Positions 9,708-18,879 of a stretch of DNA of 64,000 nt are shown one piece after another. This stretch comes from Roseiarcus sp963709185 (GTDB lineage: Bacteria > Pseudomonadota > Alphaproteobacteria > Rhizobiales > Beijerinckiaceae): contig CAVPVQ010000022.1 of assembly GCA_963709185.1 (NCBI GenBank), positions 620,001 to 684,000 on the forward strand. The letters run 5' to 3'. The notes beneath the pieces are model-generated. The model worked only from the letters and a program-made list of their open reading frames with translations. It was not told the origin of the DNA and did no database searches. How positions within the stretch are numbered: the first letter of the stretch is position 1; each line of letters starts with the position of its first letter. The translations under genes and the position numbers were made by a program.

Positions 9708-10793
9708 CTATGTCATCGCCGGGCAATTTCCCGGCGAAGCGCCGCCGGGAGTCATCGGCGGCAGCGGGATGGGGAGCGTCTTCAACTCCTCGAGCGTCCG
9801 GCGCCGCCAGGCCGCGAACAGGCGCTTGGCCTCGGCGAGCTGCTCGGTGGTCATCTGCGGCTCGATCATCGCGCGGATTTGCGAATTGTCGTGATAGGGG
9901 CTGCGCGCCGCCAGCCTGAACCACAGATCCGCCTGGACGAGATCGATGGCGATCGCCGCGCCGCGGTCGTCGTGCTCGCCGCGCGCGAGAATCATGCTGA
10001 TCTCTTCTTGCGCCCGCGGTTCGTCGAGCATCCCGGCGCGCATCAGCCAGCAGATGCCTTCGGCGATGTTGCGTTCGGTCGAAGGGACGCCGATGGGCGT
10101 GTTGAAGCCCATGAAGCCGAGCGTCGTCATCGCATCGAGATTGCCGTGAGCCCCTGAGACGGCGAGCCATTTCTTCGCCTCGGCGCGATTGGCCGGCACG
10201 CCCGGCGCGCCGAGCAGGTAGAGGCGCGAGAGATCGTTTTCCGCGCCGGAGGAGCCGAGTTCGGCCGCGCGTTTCAGCAGGCCGAGGCCCACCGCGAGAT
10301 CCTGCTTGGCGGCGCGGCCACGAATGACCATCGGTCCGAGCGCGCGCATCGCCTCGGCGTCGCCCTTGTCGGCGCGCAATTTCAGCGCGGCGGCGATTTT
10401 TGCCTCGTCTACCTCGATCAACACGCCGTTGCGCAAGCGATCCGATATGTCACGCGCCGCGTCGGGGTCGCCGAGCTCCGCCGCCCGCGCGATCCAGCGC
10501 AGTCCGGCCTCGCTGTCGGTCGGCGCGCCGTCGCCGAGCCGCAGCATCAGGCCGAGCATATAGGCGGCTGATGGATCATTGGCGATGGCGCGGCGAATGA
10601 CCCTCATCGTCTTGCTGGTCACCGGGCAGAACGCCGGGATGATGCATGTCCACCAGAGTTGGTCGACCGTTCGCTCAATATTTTCCGGCGCATACTCGCT
10701 CGGCTCCGCCGCCGCCGCGGCGCCCGCCAGCGACAGCAGCGCCAGCGCGGCAACGGACGCGCGCATCCACGCCAGGAGTTTCCCGATATCCAT
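9708..10793 (-). CDS. Secreted Sel1-repeat (TPR-like) protein
   Basis: The 361-residue protein has a signal peptide (MRASVAALALLSLAGAAAAA) and then several Sel1-type helical repeats: AYMLGLMLRLGDGAPTDSEA, WIARAAELGDPDAARDISDR, LGLLKRAAELGSSGAENDLS and KKWLAVSGAHGNLDAMTTLG. Such repeats build protein-binding superhelices. A cysteine pair lies in WWTCIIPAFCPV near residue 48. Partners and function cannot be read. It converges on frmA with an 11-bp gap. Confidence 0.8.
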   Translation of the reverse strand: MDIGKLLAWMRASVAALALLSLAGAAAAAEPSEYAPENIERTVDQLWWTCIIPAFCPVTSKTMRVIRRAIANDPSAAYMLGLMLRLGDGAPTDSEAGLRWIARAAELGDPDAARDISDRLRNGVLIEVDEAKIAAALKLRADKGDAEAMRALGPMVIRGRAAKQDLAVGLGLLKRAAELGSSGAENDLSRLYLLGAPGVPANRAEAKKWLAVSGAHGNLDAMTTLGFMGFNTPIGVPSTERNIAEGICWLMRAGMLDEPRAQEEISMILARGEHDDRGAAIAIDLVQADLWFRLAARSPYHDNSQIRAMIEPQMTTEQLAEAKRLFAAWRRRTLEELKTLPIPLPPMTPGGASPGNCPAMT

Positions 10794-10939
10794 CTTTCAC
10801 GCCCCCGCCCGCGAAATCCTCACGAATCTACACCAGGCAGCCGTCACATGCCGACCGTCGTTGCACAGCGGCGACGGTCTTTCCGGCGCTGGTCGGGCGA
10901 TGAGGAGATGTCTGCGCCGCGCGTCAAGACCCGAGACCT

Positions 10940-11374
10940 TCAGGCGCCGATCCGGAGATTGGCCAGCGTCGCGCGCAACGCGACGGCCTTCTCCGCCCCG
11001 TTGCTCTCCTCGAATTCCCTCTGCGCCTCGCGCCACAAGGGCGCCGCGGCTTTCAGCACGGCGAGGCCCTTGGCGGTCAGCGTGATTTTGCGGCTGCGAC
11101 CGTCAGTCGCCGAAGGCGCGACGCGGACATAATGCCCCCGTTCAAGCGGGCGCAGGTTCTTCCCTGTCGTCGTCCGGTCAAGCTCCAGCCGTCCGGCGAG
11201 CTCATTGACCGACAATTCGCCCCTGTCGCGAATGGCGACGAGAATGCCGTATTGGCTCGCCCGGAGTCCCGTCGGCGCCAGCTTTTCATCATAGAACTGC
11301 GAAATGCGACGGGCGGCCCTGCGCAACGCCGCGCAATGACACCCGTCCATCCCCGATCGGCTGAGTTGTTCCAC
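10940..11374 (-). CDS. MarR family transcriptional regulator
   Basis: The winged-helix repressor has the MarR layout: GLRASQYGILVAI, LSVNELAGRLELDRTTTGKNL as the recognition region, and the wing YVRVAPSATDGRSRKITLTA. GTG 11374 is preferred because GGGAGGAGG at 11380-11388 sits 5 bases upstream; it gives 144 residues, a normal MarR length, whereas longer versions start within the operator region. The regulator is divergent from a MATE exporter. Two palindromes between them (11428-11439 and 11451-11466) are its likely binding sites, predicting repression of itself and the exporter until a ligand, possibly a drug or phenolic, binds. N-terminal cysteines (DGCHCAAL) could sense oxidants, as in some relatives. 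Confidence 0.88.
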   Translation of the reverse strand: MEQLSRSGMDGCHCAALRRAARRISQFYDEKLAPTGLRASQYGILVAIRDRGELSVNELAGRLELDRTTTGKNLRPLERGHYVRVAPSATDGRSRKITLTAKGLAVLKAAAPLWREAQREFEESNGAEKAVALRATLANLRIGA

Positions 11375-11427
11375 GGCCAGCCTCCTCCCGTTCATCAATT
11401 CGCCCGCCGGGGGCTTGCGCAAACTAG

Positions 11428-11466
11428 GAGCATATGCTCTTTTTATAACAAAGAGCATATGCTCTT
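11428..11466. promoter_or_regulatory. Twin palindromic operators for MarR
   Basis: The 12-bp palindrome GAGCATATGCTC occurs at 11428-11439 and again inside the 16-bp palindrome AAGAGCATATGCTCTT at 11451-11466. Their centres are 25 bp apart and flank the AT-rich segment TTTTTATAACA, which can serve as a -10 region. The arrangement between divergent marR and MATE genes is typical of autoregulated MarR systems. Confidence 0.85.
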
Positions 11467-11536
11467 ATCTGCGAAAGCGCAATCCGGGACATGAGCATCG
11501 CAGGCGAGGGCGGCGTATCGGTCTGTGGAGACTGGC

Positions 11537-12955
11537 ATGAATGTGACGATGACCGTTCGCGAATTTCCAGTCGGCTCGTCCGGAGCGCGCGCCGCCGACG
11601 ATCGGAAGGCGATCGTGCGCCACGCCATCCTGACGGCGCCGATCTTGCCGACCATGCTGAAGCTCGCGGCGCCGACGATCGTGGTGTTGATCGCCCAGAC
11701 GCTGGTCGGCGTGGTCGAGAGCTACTACGTCGGCTTCCTCGGCACCGACGCCTTGGTCGGCGTCGCGCTGGTCTTTCCAATCCTGATGCTGATGACGATG
11801 ATGTCGGCGGGCGGCATCGGCGGCGGCGTCGCGTCGGCCGTCGCCAGAGCGGTGGGGGCCGGCCGGCAGGCGGACGCGGATGCGTTGACGCTTCACGCCC
11901 TGGCGCTGGCGATCGCATTCGGCCTCGTCTTCACCGGTGGGGCGCTGCTGCTGGGGCCGGCGCTCTATCGCGCCCTCGGCGGCCAGGGTCGGGCGCTCGA
12001 CGCCGCGCTTTCCTACTCCGCGTTTGTCTTCCTCGGCGCCGTGCCGATCTGGATCGTCAATTTGATCTCCGCGGCTTTGCGCGGCGCGGGCAATGTGCGG
12101 GTTCCGGCCATCGTCACGCTGTCTGGCGCGCTCGTGCTGATACCGTTGTCTCCGCTGCTGATCTTCGGTGTCGGGCCGTTTCCGCGGCTGGGAATCGCCG
12201 GCGCCGGCGTGGCGGTGAGCGCGTATTACACGGCGGCGGCGGTCGCTTTGCTCGGCTATATGATCACCGGTCGCTCCGGCCTCGTTCTCAGGCGCGGCGC
12301 CCTTGAGTGGCGACTGTTTCGCGACATCCTCAGCGTCGGCGCGATTTCGGCGCTGAGCTCGATCCAGCTCAATGTGACGGTGATCCTCGTCACGGGCGTC
12401 GTCGGCCGGTTCGGCATCGAGGCCCTGGCGGGCTACGGCATGGCCGCCCGCCTGGACTATCTGCTGATTCCTCTGCTGTTCGGGCTGGGCACCGCCGTGC
12501 TCACCATGATCGGGACGAATATTGGCGCGGGAAATGTCGCACGGGCGCGGCGCGTCGCCTGGATTGGAACTCTGGTCGGCGCGGGATTCACCGAAGCGAT
12601 CGGCATTGCGGCGGCGCTGGCGCCCGCGGTGTGGATGGGACTGTTCAGCCATGATCGCGGCGTAATCGAACCGGGCTCGCTTTATCTGCAACTGGTCGCC
12701 CCATTCTACGGCGCCGTTGGCGCGACCTTCTCTCTGAGCTTTGCGGCGCAGGGCGGCGGCAGGCCTTTTTGGCCGTTTCTCGCGGGCACGGCGCGCCTGC
12801 TGATCGCGGCGGGGCTCGGCTGGCTGGCGGTCGAGAAATTCGGCGCCGGCGCGTCGACGCTGTTTCTCATTATCGCCGCTTCGTCGGTCGCATCCGCGTC
12901 GATCTGCATCGCCGCGACGGCGGCCGGCGCGACATTCCGGCCAGGCCGCGAATAG
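11537..12955 (+). CDS. MATE family multidrug/toxin exporter
   Basis: The 472-residue membrane protein has the twelve-helix, two-half MATE pattern: PTMLKLAAPTIVVLIAQTLV in helix 1, ESYYVGFLGTDALVGVALVF in helix 2, RGAGNVRVPAIVTLSGALV in the first half and GYGMAARLDYLLIPLLFGLG in the second. MATE pumps expel cationic drugs or metabolites using sodium or proton gradients. ATG 11537 follows GTGGAG at 11525-11530. The gene is divergent from a MarR gene and has paired operators upstream, so expression is probably induced by a MarR ligand. It ends 20 bp from the convergent helicase. Confidence 0.93.
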   Translation: MNVTMTVREFPVGSSGARAADDRKAIVRHAILTAPILPTMLKLAAPTIVVLIAQTLVGVVESYYVGFLGTDALVGVALVFPILMLMTMMSAGGIGGGVASAVARAVGAGRQADADALTLHALALAIAFGLVFTGGALLLGPALYRALGGQGRALDAALSYSAFVFLGAVPIWIVNLISAALRGAGNVRVPAIVTLSGALVLIPLSPLLIFGVGPFPRLGIAGAGVAVSAYYTAAAVALLGYMITGRSGLVLRRGALEWRLFRDILSVGAISALSSIQLNVTVILVTGVVGRFGIEALAGYGMAARLDYLLIPLLFGLGTAVLTMIGTNIGAGNVARARRVAWIGTLVGAGFTEAIGIAAALAPAVWMGLFSHDRGVIEPGSLYLQLVAPFYGAVGATFSLSFAAQGGGRPFWPFLAGTARLLIAAGLGWLAVEKFGAGASTLFLIIAASSVASASICIAATAAGATFRPGRE

Positions 12956-12975
12956 CCGCGACGAACCGCGCGCCT

Positions 12976-14391
12976 TCAGCGCGCCGGCGCGTTCCTCGCC
13001 TGGAAGGTCGGCCGCTCGCGGCGGCCCTGACGGGCGCGGTGCGGCTGCCCGGATGGCCGGGCGCCGGCGCGGCGCGGATCGTTGTGGGGCGCGTGGGCGC
13101 GCTCGGGTGAGGCGGGCGTCGCTTTGCGCACGACAGGCGCCGGCGCCGGGCCGCTGGCGCCGCGGCGATCGACCGTGAAGATGCGCAGGCGAGTAAGCCG
13201 TTCGATATTGCGAAGAAGCTCGCGCTCGGTCCCGTCGCACAGCGAAATCGCATTGCCGGCGTGCCCGGCGCGCGCCGTGCGCCCGATCCGGTGCACATAG
13301 GCCTCGGCGACTTCCGGCATTTCGAAATTCACGACATGGGTCACGCCGTCGATGTCGATGCCGCGCGCGGCGATGTCGGTGGCGACCATCGCGCGCGCCT
13401 TGCCGCCGCGAAACGCGGCGAGCGAGCGTTCGCGCTGGCCCTGGCTCTTGTTGCCATGGATGGCGAGGGCGCTGATCCCCGCCTCGTCGAGCGTCTGCGC
13501 GACGCGGTCGGCGCCGCGTTTGGTGCGCGTGAAGACGATCACGCGCGACAGCGCCTGATCCTTGAACAATTCGACCAGCATGTCGCGCTTGCGCGGCCCG
13601 TCGACGAAAATGACCCGCTGCTCGACGCGGTCGACGGTCTTGCCGACCGGCGTGACCGCGATTTCCACGGGGTCGCGCAGCAATTCCCCGGCGAGCTTGC
13701 GAATGTCGGTCGGCATGGTCGCCGAGAAGAACAGGTTCTGGCGCCTGGCGGGGAGATCGCGCACGACGCGGCGGATCGATTTGACGAATCCGAGGTCGAG
13801 CATCTGGTCGACCTCGTCGAGCACGAAGAACTCGACATCCCGGAGTTGGGCGACGCGCGCGTCCATGTGGTCGACGAGACGGCCGGGGGTGGCGACCAGC
13901 ACATCGAGGCCTTTGGCCAGCGCCTTGATCTGCGCGCCATGCGGCACGCCGCCGAACACCACGGCGATGGCGAACGGCAGGCCGGCGCTCAGGTCCTTGA
14001 AGCTCTGGGCGATCTGGCTGGCCAGTTCGCGCGTCGGGCTCAGCACCAGCACGCGGGCGCCGTTGCGCGGGGCGGGGCGCGGATTGGCGAGGAGGTGGTG
14101 GAGAATCGGCAGGGCGAACGCCGCGGTCTTGCCGGTGCCGGTCTGGGCGATGCCGATGAGGTCGCGCCCGGCCATCAGGACGGGAATGGCCTGCGCCTGG
14201 ATCGGCGTCGGCTGGGCGTAGCCCATCTGGGTCAAGGCGGTGACGAGCGGCGCGGCGAGGCCGAAGCCGTTAAAGTTTTGCAATGTTGTTTCTTTCAAGC
14301 AGCCGCGAATCGCACCGGACTGTTCCAGCGCTGCGGCGAAGGATTTGGGTTGGGGACGCCCTGCGTGTCCGGGCGGTCGGGCGGAGTTCAA
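12976..14391 (-). CDS. DEAD-box ATP-dependent RNA helicase (RhlE-like)
   Basis: All helicase motifs are present: Q-motif region GYAQPTPIQAQAIP, I AQTGTGKT, Ia PTRELASQI, Ib TPGRL, II DEVD, III SATMP, IV VIVFTRTKRGAD, V ATDIAARGID and VI HRIGRTARAG. Motif II reads DEVD rather than DEAD, a tolerated change. A basic, proline- and arginine-rich tail follows the core and probably binds RNA. Likely roles are ribosome assembly or RNA decay. The true start is unsure: the longest frame begins at TTG 14391, but conserved sequence begins only at about 14280 (LQNFNGFGL), and TTG 14298 is an alternative. No clear ribosome site is seen. Confidence 0.93.
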   Translation of the reverse strand: MNSARPPGHAGRPQPKSFAAALEQSGAIRGCLKETTLQNFNGFGLAAPLVTALTQMGYAQPTPIQAQAIPVLMAGRDLIGIAQTGTGKTAAFALPILHHLLANPRPAPRNGARVLVLSPTRELASQIAQSFKDLSAGLPFAIAVVFGGVPHGAQIKALAKGLDVLVATPGRLVDHMDARVAQLRDVEFFVLDEVDQMLDLGFVKSIRRVVRDLPARRQNLFFSATMPTDIRKLAGELLRDPVEIAVTPVGKTVDRVEQRVIFVDGPRKRDMLVELFKDQALSRVIVFTRTKRGADRVAQTLDEAGISALAIHGNKSQGQRERSLAAFRGGKARAMVATDIAARGIDIDGVTHVVNFEMPEVAEAYVHRIGRTARAGHAGNAISLCDGTERELLRNIERLTRLRIFTVDRRGASGPAPAPVVRKATPASPERAHAPHNDPRRAGARPSGQPHRARQGRRERPTFQARNAPAR

Positions 14392-14518
14392 ACAGGCGCT
14401 CAGCAGGAGGACATCGGTCCTTCACGCAGCCGGCGCGCATCGGCCGCTCGAGGAGCAGCGGCGTCCTCATGAATGATGCAGCGCAACAAGTCAAGGAAAA
14501 TGCGCGGCGCCGGCCGCC

Positions 14519-14953
14519 TCAGGTCGGCGTCTCCGCGGCGCGGATCAGCACGCAGCCGGTGATCAGCCACGTCCCGTCGGGCTGGCGCGCCAGCTCATAG
14601 AGCGCCTTCCAGACCTTATTGTCGTTGTCGACGATGGTCAGAACCTGGGAAATCCGGTCGCCGTCGTCCTCGGCGTCGCCGAATTCAACGCTGCGGTGGC
14701 GATAGACCGGCGCATATTTATCTCGCACCATCGCGAGAAACACCTCGGGATCGGCGAATTTGGTCTTGATCGCCGGCGCCGCCAGCGCATAGGCGCCTGG
14801 CGCGTCGTCGCGCGCCAAAGCGTCGAGCTGCCGCTCGATCAGCGCCCGGGCCTTCGGCGCCGCGTTCGAATCGTCGCCGGCCATCGCCGGAGCCGCCGCG
14901 AACAACAGCGCCAAGCCGAGGGCCGAAAGCATCCGGACGAATGGGCCGGTCAT
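14519..14953 (-). CDS. DUF4864 secreted protein
   Basis: ATG 14953 has GAGGAGG five bases upstream. The 144-residue protein has a signal peptide (LGLALLFAAAPAMA) and the DUF4864 fold signature: a helical start RALIERQLDALARDDAPGAY, FADPEVFLAMVRDKYAPVYR, and a beta-rich end KVWKALYELARQPDGTWLIT followed by GCVLI. The family belongs with the NTF2/SnoaL-like folds and has no assigned role. The gene is downstream of nothing obvious and is divergent from no neighbour. Confidence 0.75.
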   Translation of the reverse strand: MTGPFVRMLSALGLALLFAAAPAMAGDDSNAAPKARALIERQLDALARDDAPGAYALAAPAIKTKFADPEVFLAMVRDKYAPVYRHRSVEFGDAEDDGDRISQVLTIVDNDNKVWKALYELARQPDGTWLITGCVLIRAAETPT

Positions 14954-15008
14954 GACCGCCTCCTCACGATGGGTCTATACGGAGATACGAACAACGGTGA
15001 CGAGAGTT

Positions 15009-15377
15009 TCATGCCTGCGTCCGGGCGAGGCCGAGATCGGCGCCGACGTCGTTTAGCCGTTTGTCCCTCGTCCACAGCGCGGCGTCGGCCGTTAGCTGAA
15101 CCGCCGCGAGCAGATGAGCGTCGATGTATCCGATCCCCCGTCCGAACAAGGCGTGGCGATGAATGAAATGCAGGACTTCCGCGTCCGTGGCGATGCTGGC
15201 GCGAGGCAGATCCGACATGGCGGTCAAGACAAGTTCACGTCGCCGCAGGTTTGCCAATGCAAGTTCGCCGACAACGAAGGGATGCGACAGAACCATTCCC
15301 GAATTGAGGAGCGTGGCCAGCGTCTTGTCGCCCGCGCGTAGATGGTCGATCCAAACGGACGTATCGACCAGAATCAT
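15009..15377 (-). CDS. vapC: VapC-type PIN-domain RNase toxin
   Basis: The 122-residue PIN domain has the acidic catalytic set D5 (VDTSVW), E38 (VGELAL), D86 (GYIDAHLL) and D105 (WTRDKRL). These residues bind Mg2+ or Mn2+ and cleave RNA, in known cases initiator tRNA or the 23S rRNA loop; the target here cannot be inferred. Its ATG overlaps the stop of vapB by ATGA, so the pair is translationally coupled. All catalytic residues are intact, so the toxin should be active unless neutralised. Confidence 0.92.
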   Translation of the reverse strand: MILVDTSVWIDHLRAGDKTLATLLNSGMVLSHPFVVGELALANLRRRELVLTAMSDLPRASIATDAEVLHFIHRHALFGRGIGYIDAHLLAAVQLTADAALWTRDKRLNDVGADLGLARTQA

Positions 15378-15571
15378 TTCGAGGCGGGCTGCCTTCGGGG
15401 CGGCGGGGCCAGGTCAGGCTCGCTGCCGCCCAACCGGCTCAACCGCCGGGCGCTCTCGCGCTCGATGAGGGCTTTGAGCGCCTCGCGGACCAGGCTGGAT
15501 TTTTCGTTCAGGCCAGTGAAGCTTTGAGCCTTCGCAACCAACTCATCGTCGAGGGCGAGCGTCGTGCGCAT
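15374..15571 (-). CDS. vapB: VapB-type antitoxin (ribbon-helix-helix)
   Basis: The 65-residue protein starts MRTTLALDDELVAKAQSFTG, the beta strand and first helix of a ribbon-helix-helix DNA-binding domain of the VapB/DUF2191 type. The second helix is EKSSLVREALKALIERESAR, and a proline-rich tail follows that would wrap the toxin. GGAG lies seven bases before the ATG. VapB should bind VapC and autorepress the operon. The two-gene order vapB-vapC with ATGA overlap is standard. Confidence 0.9.
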   Translation of the reverse strand: MRTTLALDDELVAKAQSFTGLNEKSSLVREALKALIERESARRLSRLGGSEPDLAPPPRRQPASK

Positions 15572-15951
15572 CTGCGATCTCCATGCTCAGGCACTATGTT
15601 ATCATCATTTGATGTCCATTCCAATGCCGACCGGAAGCGCAGGGAGGGCCGCGGTCCCGCGCCAGCTCAGGTCCGGCGGAGGACTGCGACTCGAATTTGC
15701 CTTCGCCGCCCCCGACGTGGCGGATCGATCCCGGAGCAACGTTTTGATCGATCGCCAGATACGGCCCTTGCGCCGGCGCGGGCGCGAACATGGACTTTGT
15801 CTTCGCCATGCGTTAGAAGGGATCATCACGTTTAGGCCGAAGACTTTGCTGCGCCTCACTCACGGCCCCGCTCAAGACCTCTCTCGAAACGCGATGCAAG
15901 CCGGCCTCGCGCGAGCAGGCCAAACTCGATACCGACCTCTAAGGAACTAAA
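15572..15951. other. Intergenic region upstream of cspA
   Basis: About 380 bases separate vapB from cspA. I see no credible gene. The right half probably holds the cspA promoter and a long 5' leader, as is usual for cold-shock genes; TAAGGAA at 15941-15947 is the ribosome site. No specific thermosensor fold could be established by eye. Confidence 0.5.
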
Positions 15952-16161
15952 ATGGCTACGGGAACTGTGAAGTGGTTCAACGGCGAAAAAGGCTACGGCT
16001 TCATTCAGCCTGACACCGGCGGCAAGGATGTGTTCGTGCACATCAGCGCTGTCGAACAGGCGGGAATGCGCGGTTTGAACGAAGGTCAGAAGATCAGCTA
16101 CGAAGAGACCGCCGACAAGCGCACCGGCAAATCGTCGGCCACCAATCTCAAGGCCGTCTGA
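15952..16161 (+). CDS. cspA: Cold-shock protein (CspA family)
   Basis: The 69-residue OB-fold protein contains RNP1 KGYGFIQP (residues 13-20) and RNP2 DVFVHIS (26-32), the aromatic surface that binds single-stranded RNA and DNA. The start MATGTVKWFNGEKGYGFI is typical of alphaproteobacterial CspA. It would act as an RNA chaperone in cold or stationary phase. The gene is monocistronic, with AAGGAA five bases upstream and a strong hairpin 20 bp after the stop. Confidence 0.97.
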   Translation: MATGTVKWFNGEKGYGFIQPDTGGKDVFVHISAVEQAGMRGLNEGQKISYEETADKRTGKSSATNLKAV

Positions 16162-16180
16162 ACGAACACCGATCAGCTTT

Positions 16181-16205
16181 CGCCGGCGGAGCCTCTCCGC
16201 CGGCG
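16181..16205 (+). terminator. Hairpin after cspA
   Basis: An 11-bp perfect stem CGCCGGCGGAG / CTCCGCCGGCG with a CCT loop lies 20 bases after the cspA stop. It is followed by GGGTGAAATAAGG, without a U-run, so it may act as an RNA-stabilising or attenuating hairpin rather than a full intrinsic terminator. Confidence 0.55.
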
Positions 16206-16488
16206 GGGTGAAATAAGGATCCAGAGCCGGTTGCTCCCGCGAGGAGTTCGAACCGTCGGCGGGAGCGTTTGGGGCGCCGACCCGTCGCTTCGACAAATCC
16301 TTCGCGTGCGAAGGACGCCCCGCGCGGCGACTGCCGCGTCGATGTTTGGCTCCAGAATCTTCAATTCATTGAAATCATGAATAGGGCGCCTTGGCGCACG
16401 GCCCGCCGTCGTGGTTCGCAACGCGCCGCCGTCACCACATTGTCAAGTTCGCCCGCAAGTGTGGTTTTTCACGGGGGATTCGCGGCGC
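16206..16488. other. Intergenic region before the decarboxylase
   Basis: No gene is supported. A second inverted repeat, GCTCCCGC near 16231 with GCGGGAGC near 16258, could form a long hairpin. The decarboxylase promoter is probably here. Confidence 0.4.
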
Positions 16489-18850
16489 ATGGATTTTTTT
16501 CGACATCTGACGGTGCTCGTCTGCGCGCCTGCCTTCGATCCCGACGACCTGGAAGGCGCGCGGGTCCAGCAGATCGTCGCGGCGGTCGAGCGGCTGGGCT
16601 TCGAAGTCGTCCGGGCGCGCCGCGTCGAAGACGCCGTCATCGCGGTGCAGACCGACGCGGCGATCGGCTGCATGGTGGTCGACTGGGGCAAGCGCGGCAT
16701 CGACGGCAAGGCGACCGCGCTGATCAACCTGATGCGCAAGCGCGGCCTCGAAATGCCGATCGTCATTCTGGTGCGCCGCAAGCGCCTCGAGGACATTCCG
16801 GTCGAGGTGCTCGATTTCATCGACGGCTATATCTTCCTCGCCGAGGAGACGCCGGAATTTATCGCCCGCGGCCTGGTCAGCCGCCTCAAGCAATATGCCG
16901 AGACGTTGAAGACGCCGTTTTTCGGCGCCCTTGTCGATTACGCCGAGGAGGGCAACCAGCTCTGGACCTGTCCGGGCCACAACGGCGGCATCTTTTACAA
17001 TCGCAGCCCGATCGGCCGCATTTTCGTGCAGCATCTCGGCGAGGCGGTGTTTCGCGACGATCTCGACAATTCGGTGCTCGAACTCGGCGATCTGCTGGTG
17101 CACGAAGGGCCGGCCCTGCGCGCCGAGAAAGAGGCCGCCGCGATCTTCGGCGCCGAGAAGACCTATTTCGTCCTCAACGGCACCTCGGCCTCCAACAAGA
17201 TCGTGCTGTCGGCGCTGGTCGCCGAAGGCGATCTCGTGCTGTTCGACCGCAACAACCACAAGGCCGCCCATCACGGCGCGCTGTTCCTCGGCGGCGCCAT
17301 CCCGATCTTCCTCGAGACCGACCGCAACGCCTACGGCCTGATCGGCCCGATCTATCATGAGGCGCTCGACGAGGCGGCGATCCGCGAAAAAATCCGCGCC
17401 AATCCGCTGGTCGAGGACAAGGAGGCGTGGCGCCGCGAACGACCGTTCCGCGTCGCCATCATCGAGCAGTGCACCTATGACGGAACGATCTATGACGCCC
17501 GGATGATCCTCGAGAAGATCGGGCCGCTGTGCGACTACATCCTGTTCGACGAGGCGTGGGCGGGCTTCATGAAATTCCACCCATTGTTCGCCGGCCGCTT
17601 CGCGATGGGGCTGAAGAACCTCGACGCCTCCGCCCCCGGCATTATCGCGACGCAATCGACGCACAAGCAGCTCGCGAGTTTCTCTCAGGCCTCGCAGATC
17701 CACACCAAGGACAGCCATATCCGCGGGCAGGCGCGCCGCGTCGAACATCGGCGCTTCAACGAGAGTTTCCTGCTGCACGCCTCGACCTCGCCGTTCTACC
17801 CGATCTTCGCCTCGCTCGACGTCGGCGCGCAGATGATGAAAGGCCGGTCGGGAGAAATCCTGTGGGACGACACGGTCAGGCTGGGCATCGAACTGCGCAA
17901 GAAAGTGCGCGCGATCCGGCGCGAGTTCGAGGACAAGGAGCCGGATCCCGCGCGGCGCTGGTTTTTCGATCCGTTCGTCGCCGATCGGGTCGGCGCCGCC
18001 GGGAGTTCCCTCGCCGGACGCCGGCGTGGAGAGCGTCGCCTGGGAGAGCGTGCCGACCGATGATCTGGCCGCCGATCCCCGCTACTGGGAGCTGACGCCG
18101 GGCGCGGCGTGGCACGGCTTCGCGCATGTCGCGCCGGGCTATGTGATGACCGACCCCAACAAGCTGACTTTGCTGACCCCCGGCTTCGATCGCCAGACCG
18201 GCGCCTATGCGGACGCCGGCGTCCCGGCGCCGGTGGTCGCGCAATATTTGCGCGAAAACCGGGTGGTGCCGGAAAAGAACGACCTCAACTCGCTGTTGTT
18301 CCTGCTGACGCCGGGCGTCGAATCCAGCAAGGCCGGCACCTTGCTCAGCGCTTTGGTCGCCTTCAAGCGGCTGCACGACGACAACGCGCTTCTCGAAGAC
18401 GCGATGCCGGAATTCGTGCGGCGCCGGCCGCAGCGCTATCGCGGGCTGCGCCTGCGCGACCTGTGCGCCGAAATCCATGCGTTTCACCGGGAGGCTGGCG
18501 CGTCGGCGCTGCAGCGCGGCCAGTTCGCGCCCGAGCACCTGCCTGAAATGGTCGTGCCCCCATATCAGGCGGTGCGGCAACTCACGCGCAACAAGGTCGA
18601 CTATTTGCCGATCGAACGCGCCGAGGGACGGATCGCCACGACGCTGATGCTGGTCTATCCGCCGGGGATCGGCACGATCGTGCCGGGCGAGCGCATCGGC
18701 GCGCGCGCCAAGCCGATGCTCGACTATTTCAAGCTGTTCGAGACGAGCGCCAATCTTTTTCCGGGCTTCGAGGCCGAGATCCAGGGCGTCTATCGCGAGG
18801 TCGAAGCGAGCGGCTTGATCCGCTTCTACACCTATGTCATGCGCGAATAG
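16489..18850 (+). CDS. Orn/Lys/Arg decarboxylase, major domain type, frameshifted
   Basis: ATG 16489 follows GGGGGA. The protein has the N-terminal flavodoxin-like wing domain (FDPDDLEGARVQQIVAAVER, residues 13-32), then the PLP domain with CPGHNGGIFYNRSPIG and the Schiff-base lysine in QSTHKQLASFSQ near residue 388, and a C-terminal domain with VMTDPNKLTLLTPG. This family removes CO2 from arginine, lysine or ornithine to give polyamine precursors or acid resistance; the substrate is unclear. The frame breaks between 17989 and 18003. Deleting one C gives VGAPGVPSPDAGVESVAWES and a protein of about 786 residues, slightly longer than AdiA. The single extra base is probably an error. No amino-acid antiporter is adjacent. 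Confidence 0.88.
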
Positions 18851-18879
18851 GGCGGCGCGGCCGGAGTCAGGCGAGGGGT

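Noticed and set aside
11465..13240. 591-codon open frame antisense to the MATE gene
   Set aside because: Arg/Gln/Asp-rich composition without domains; the MATE frame explains the region.
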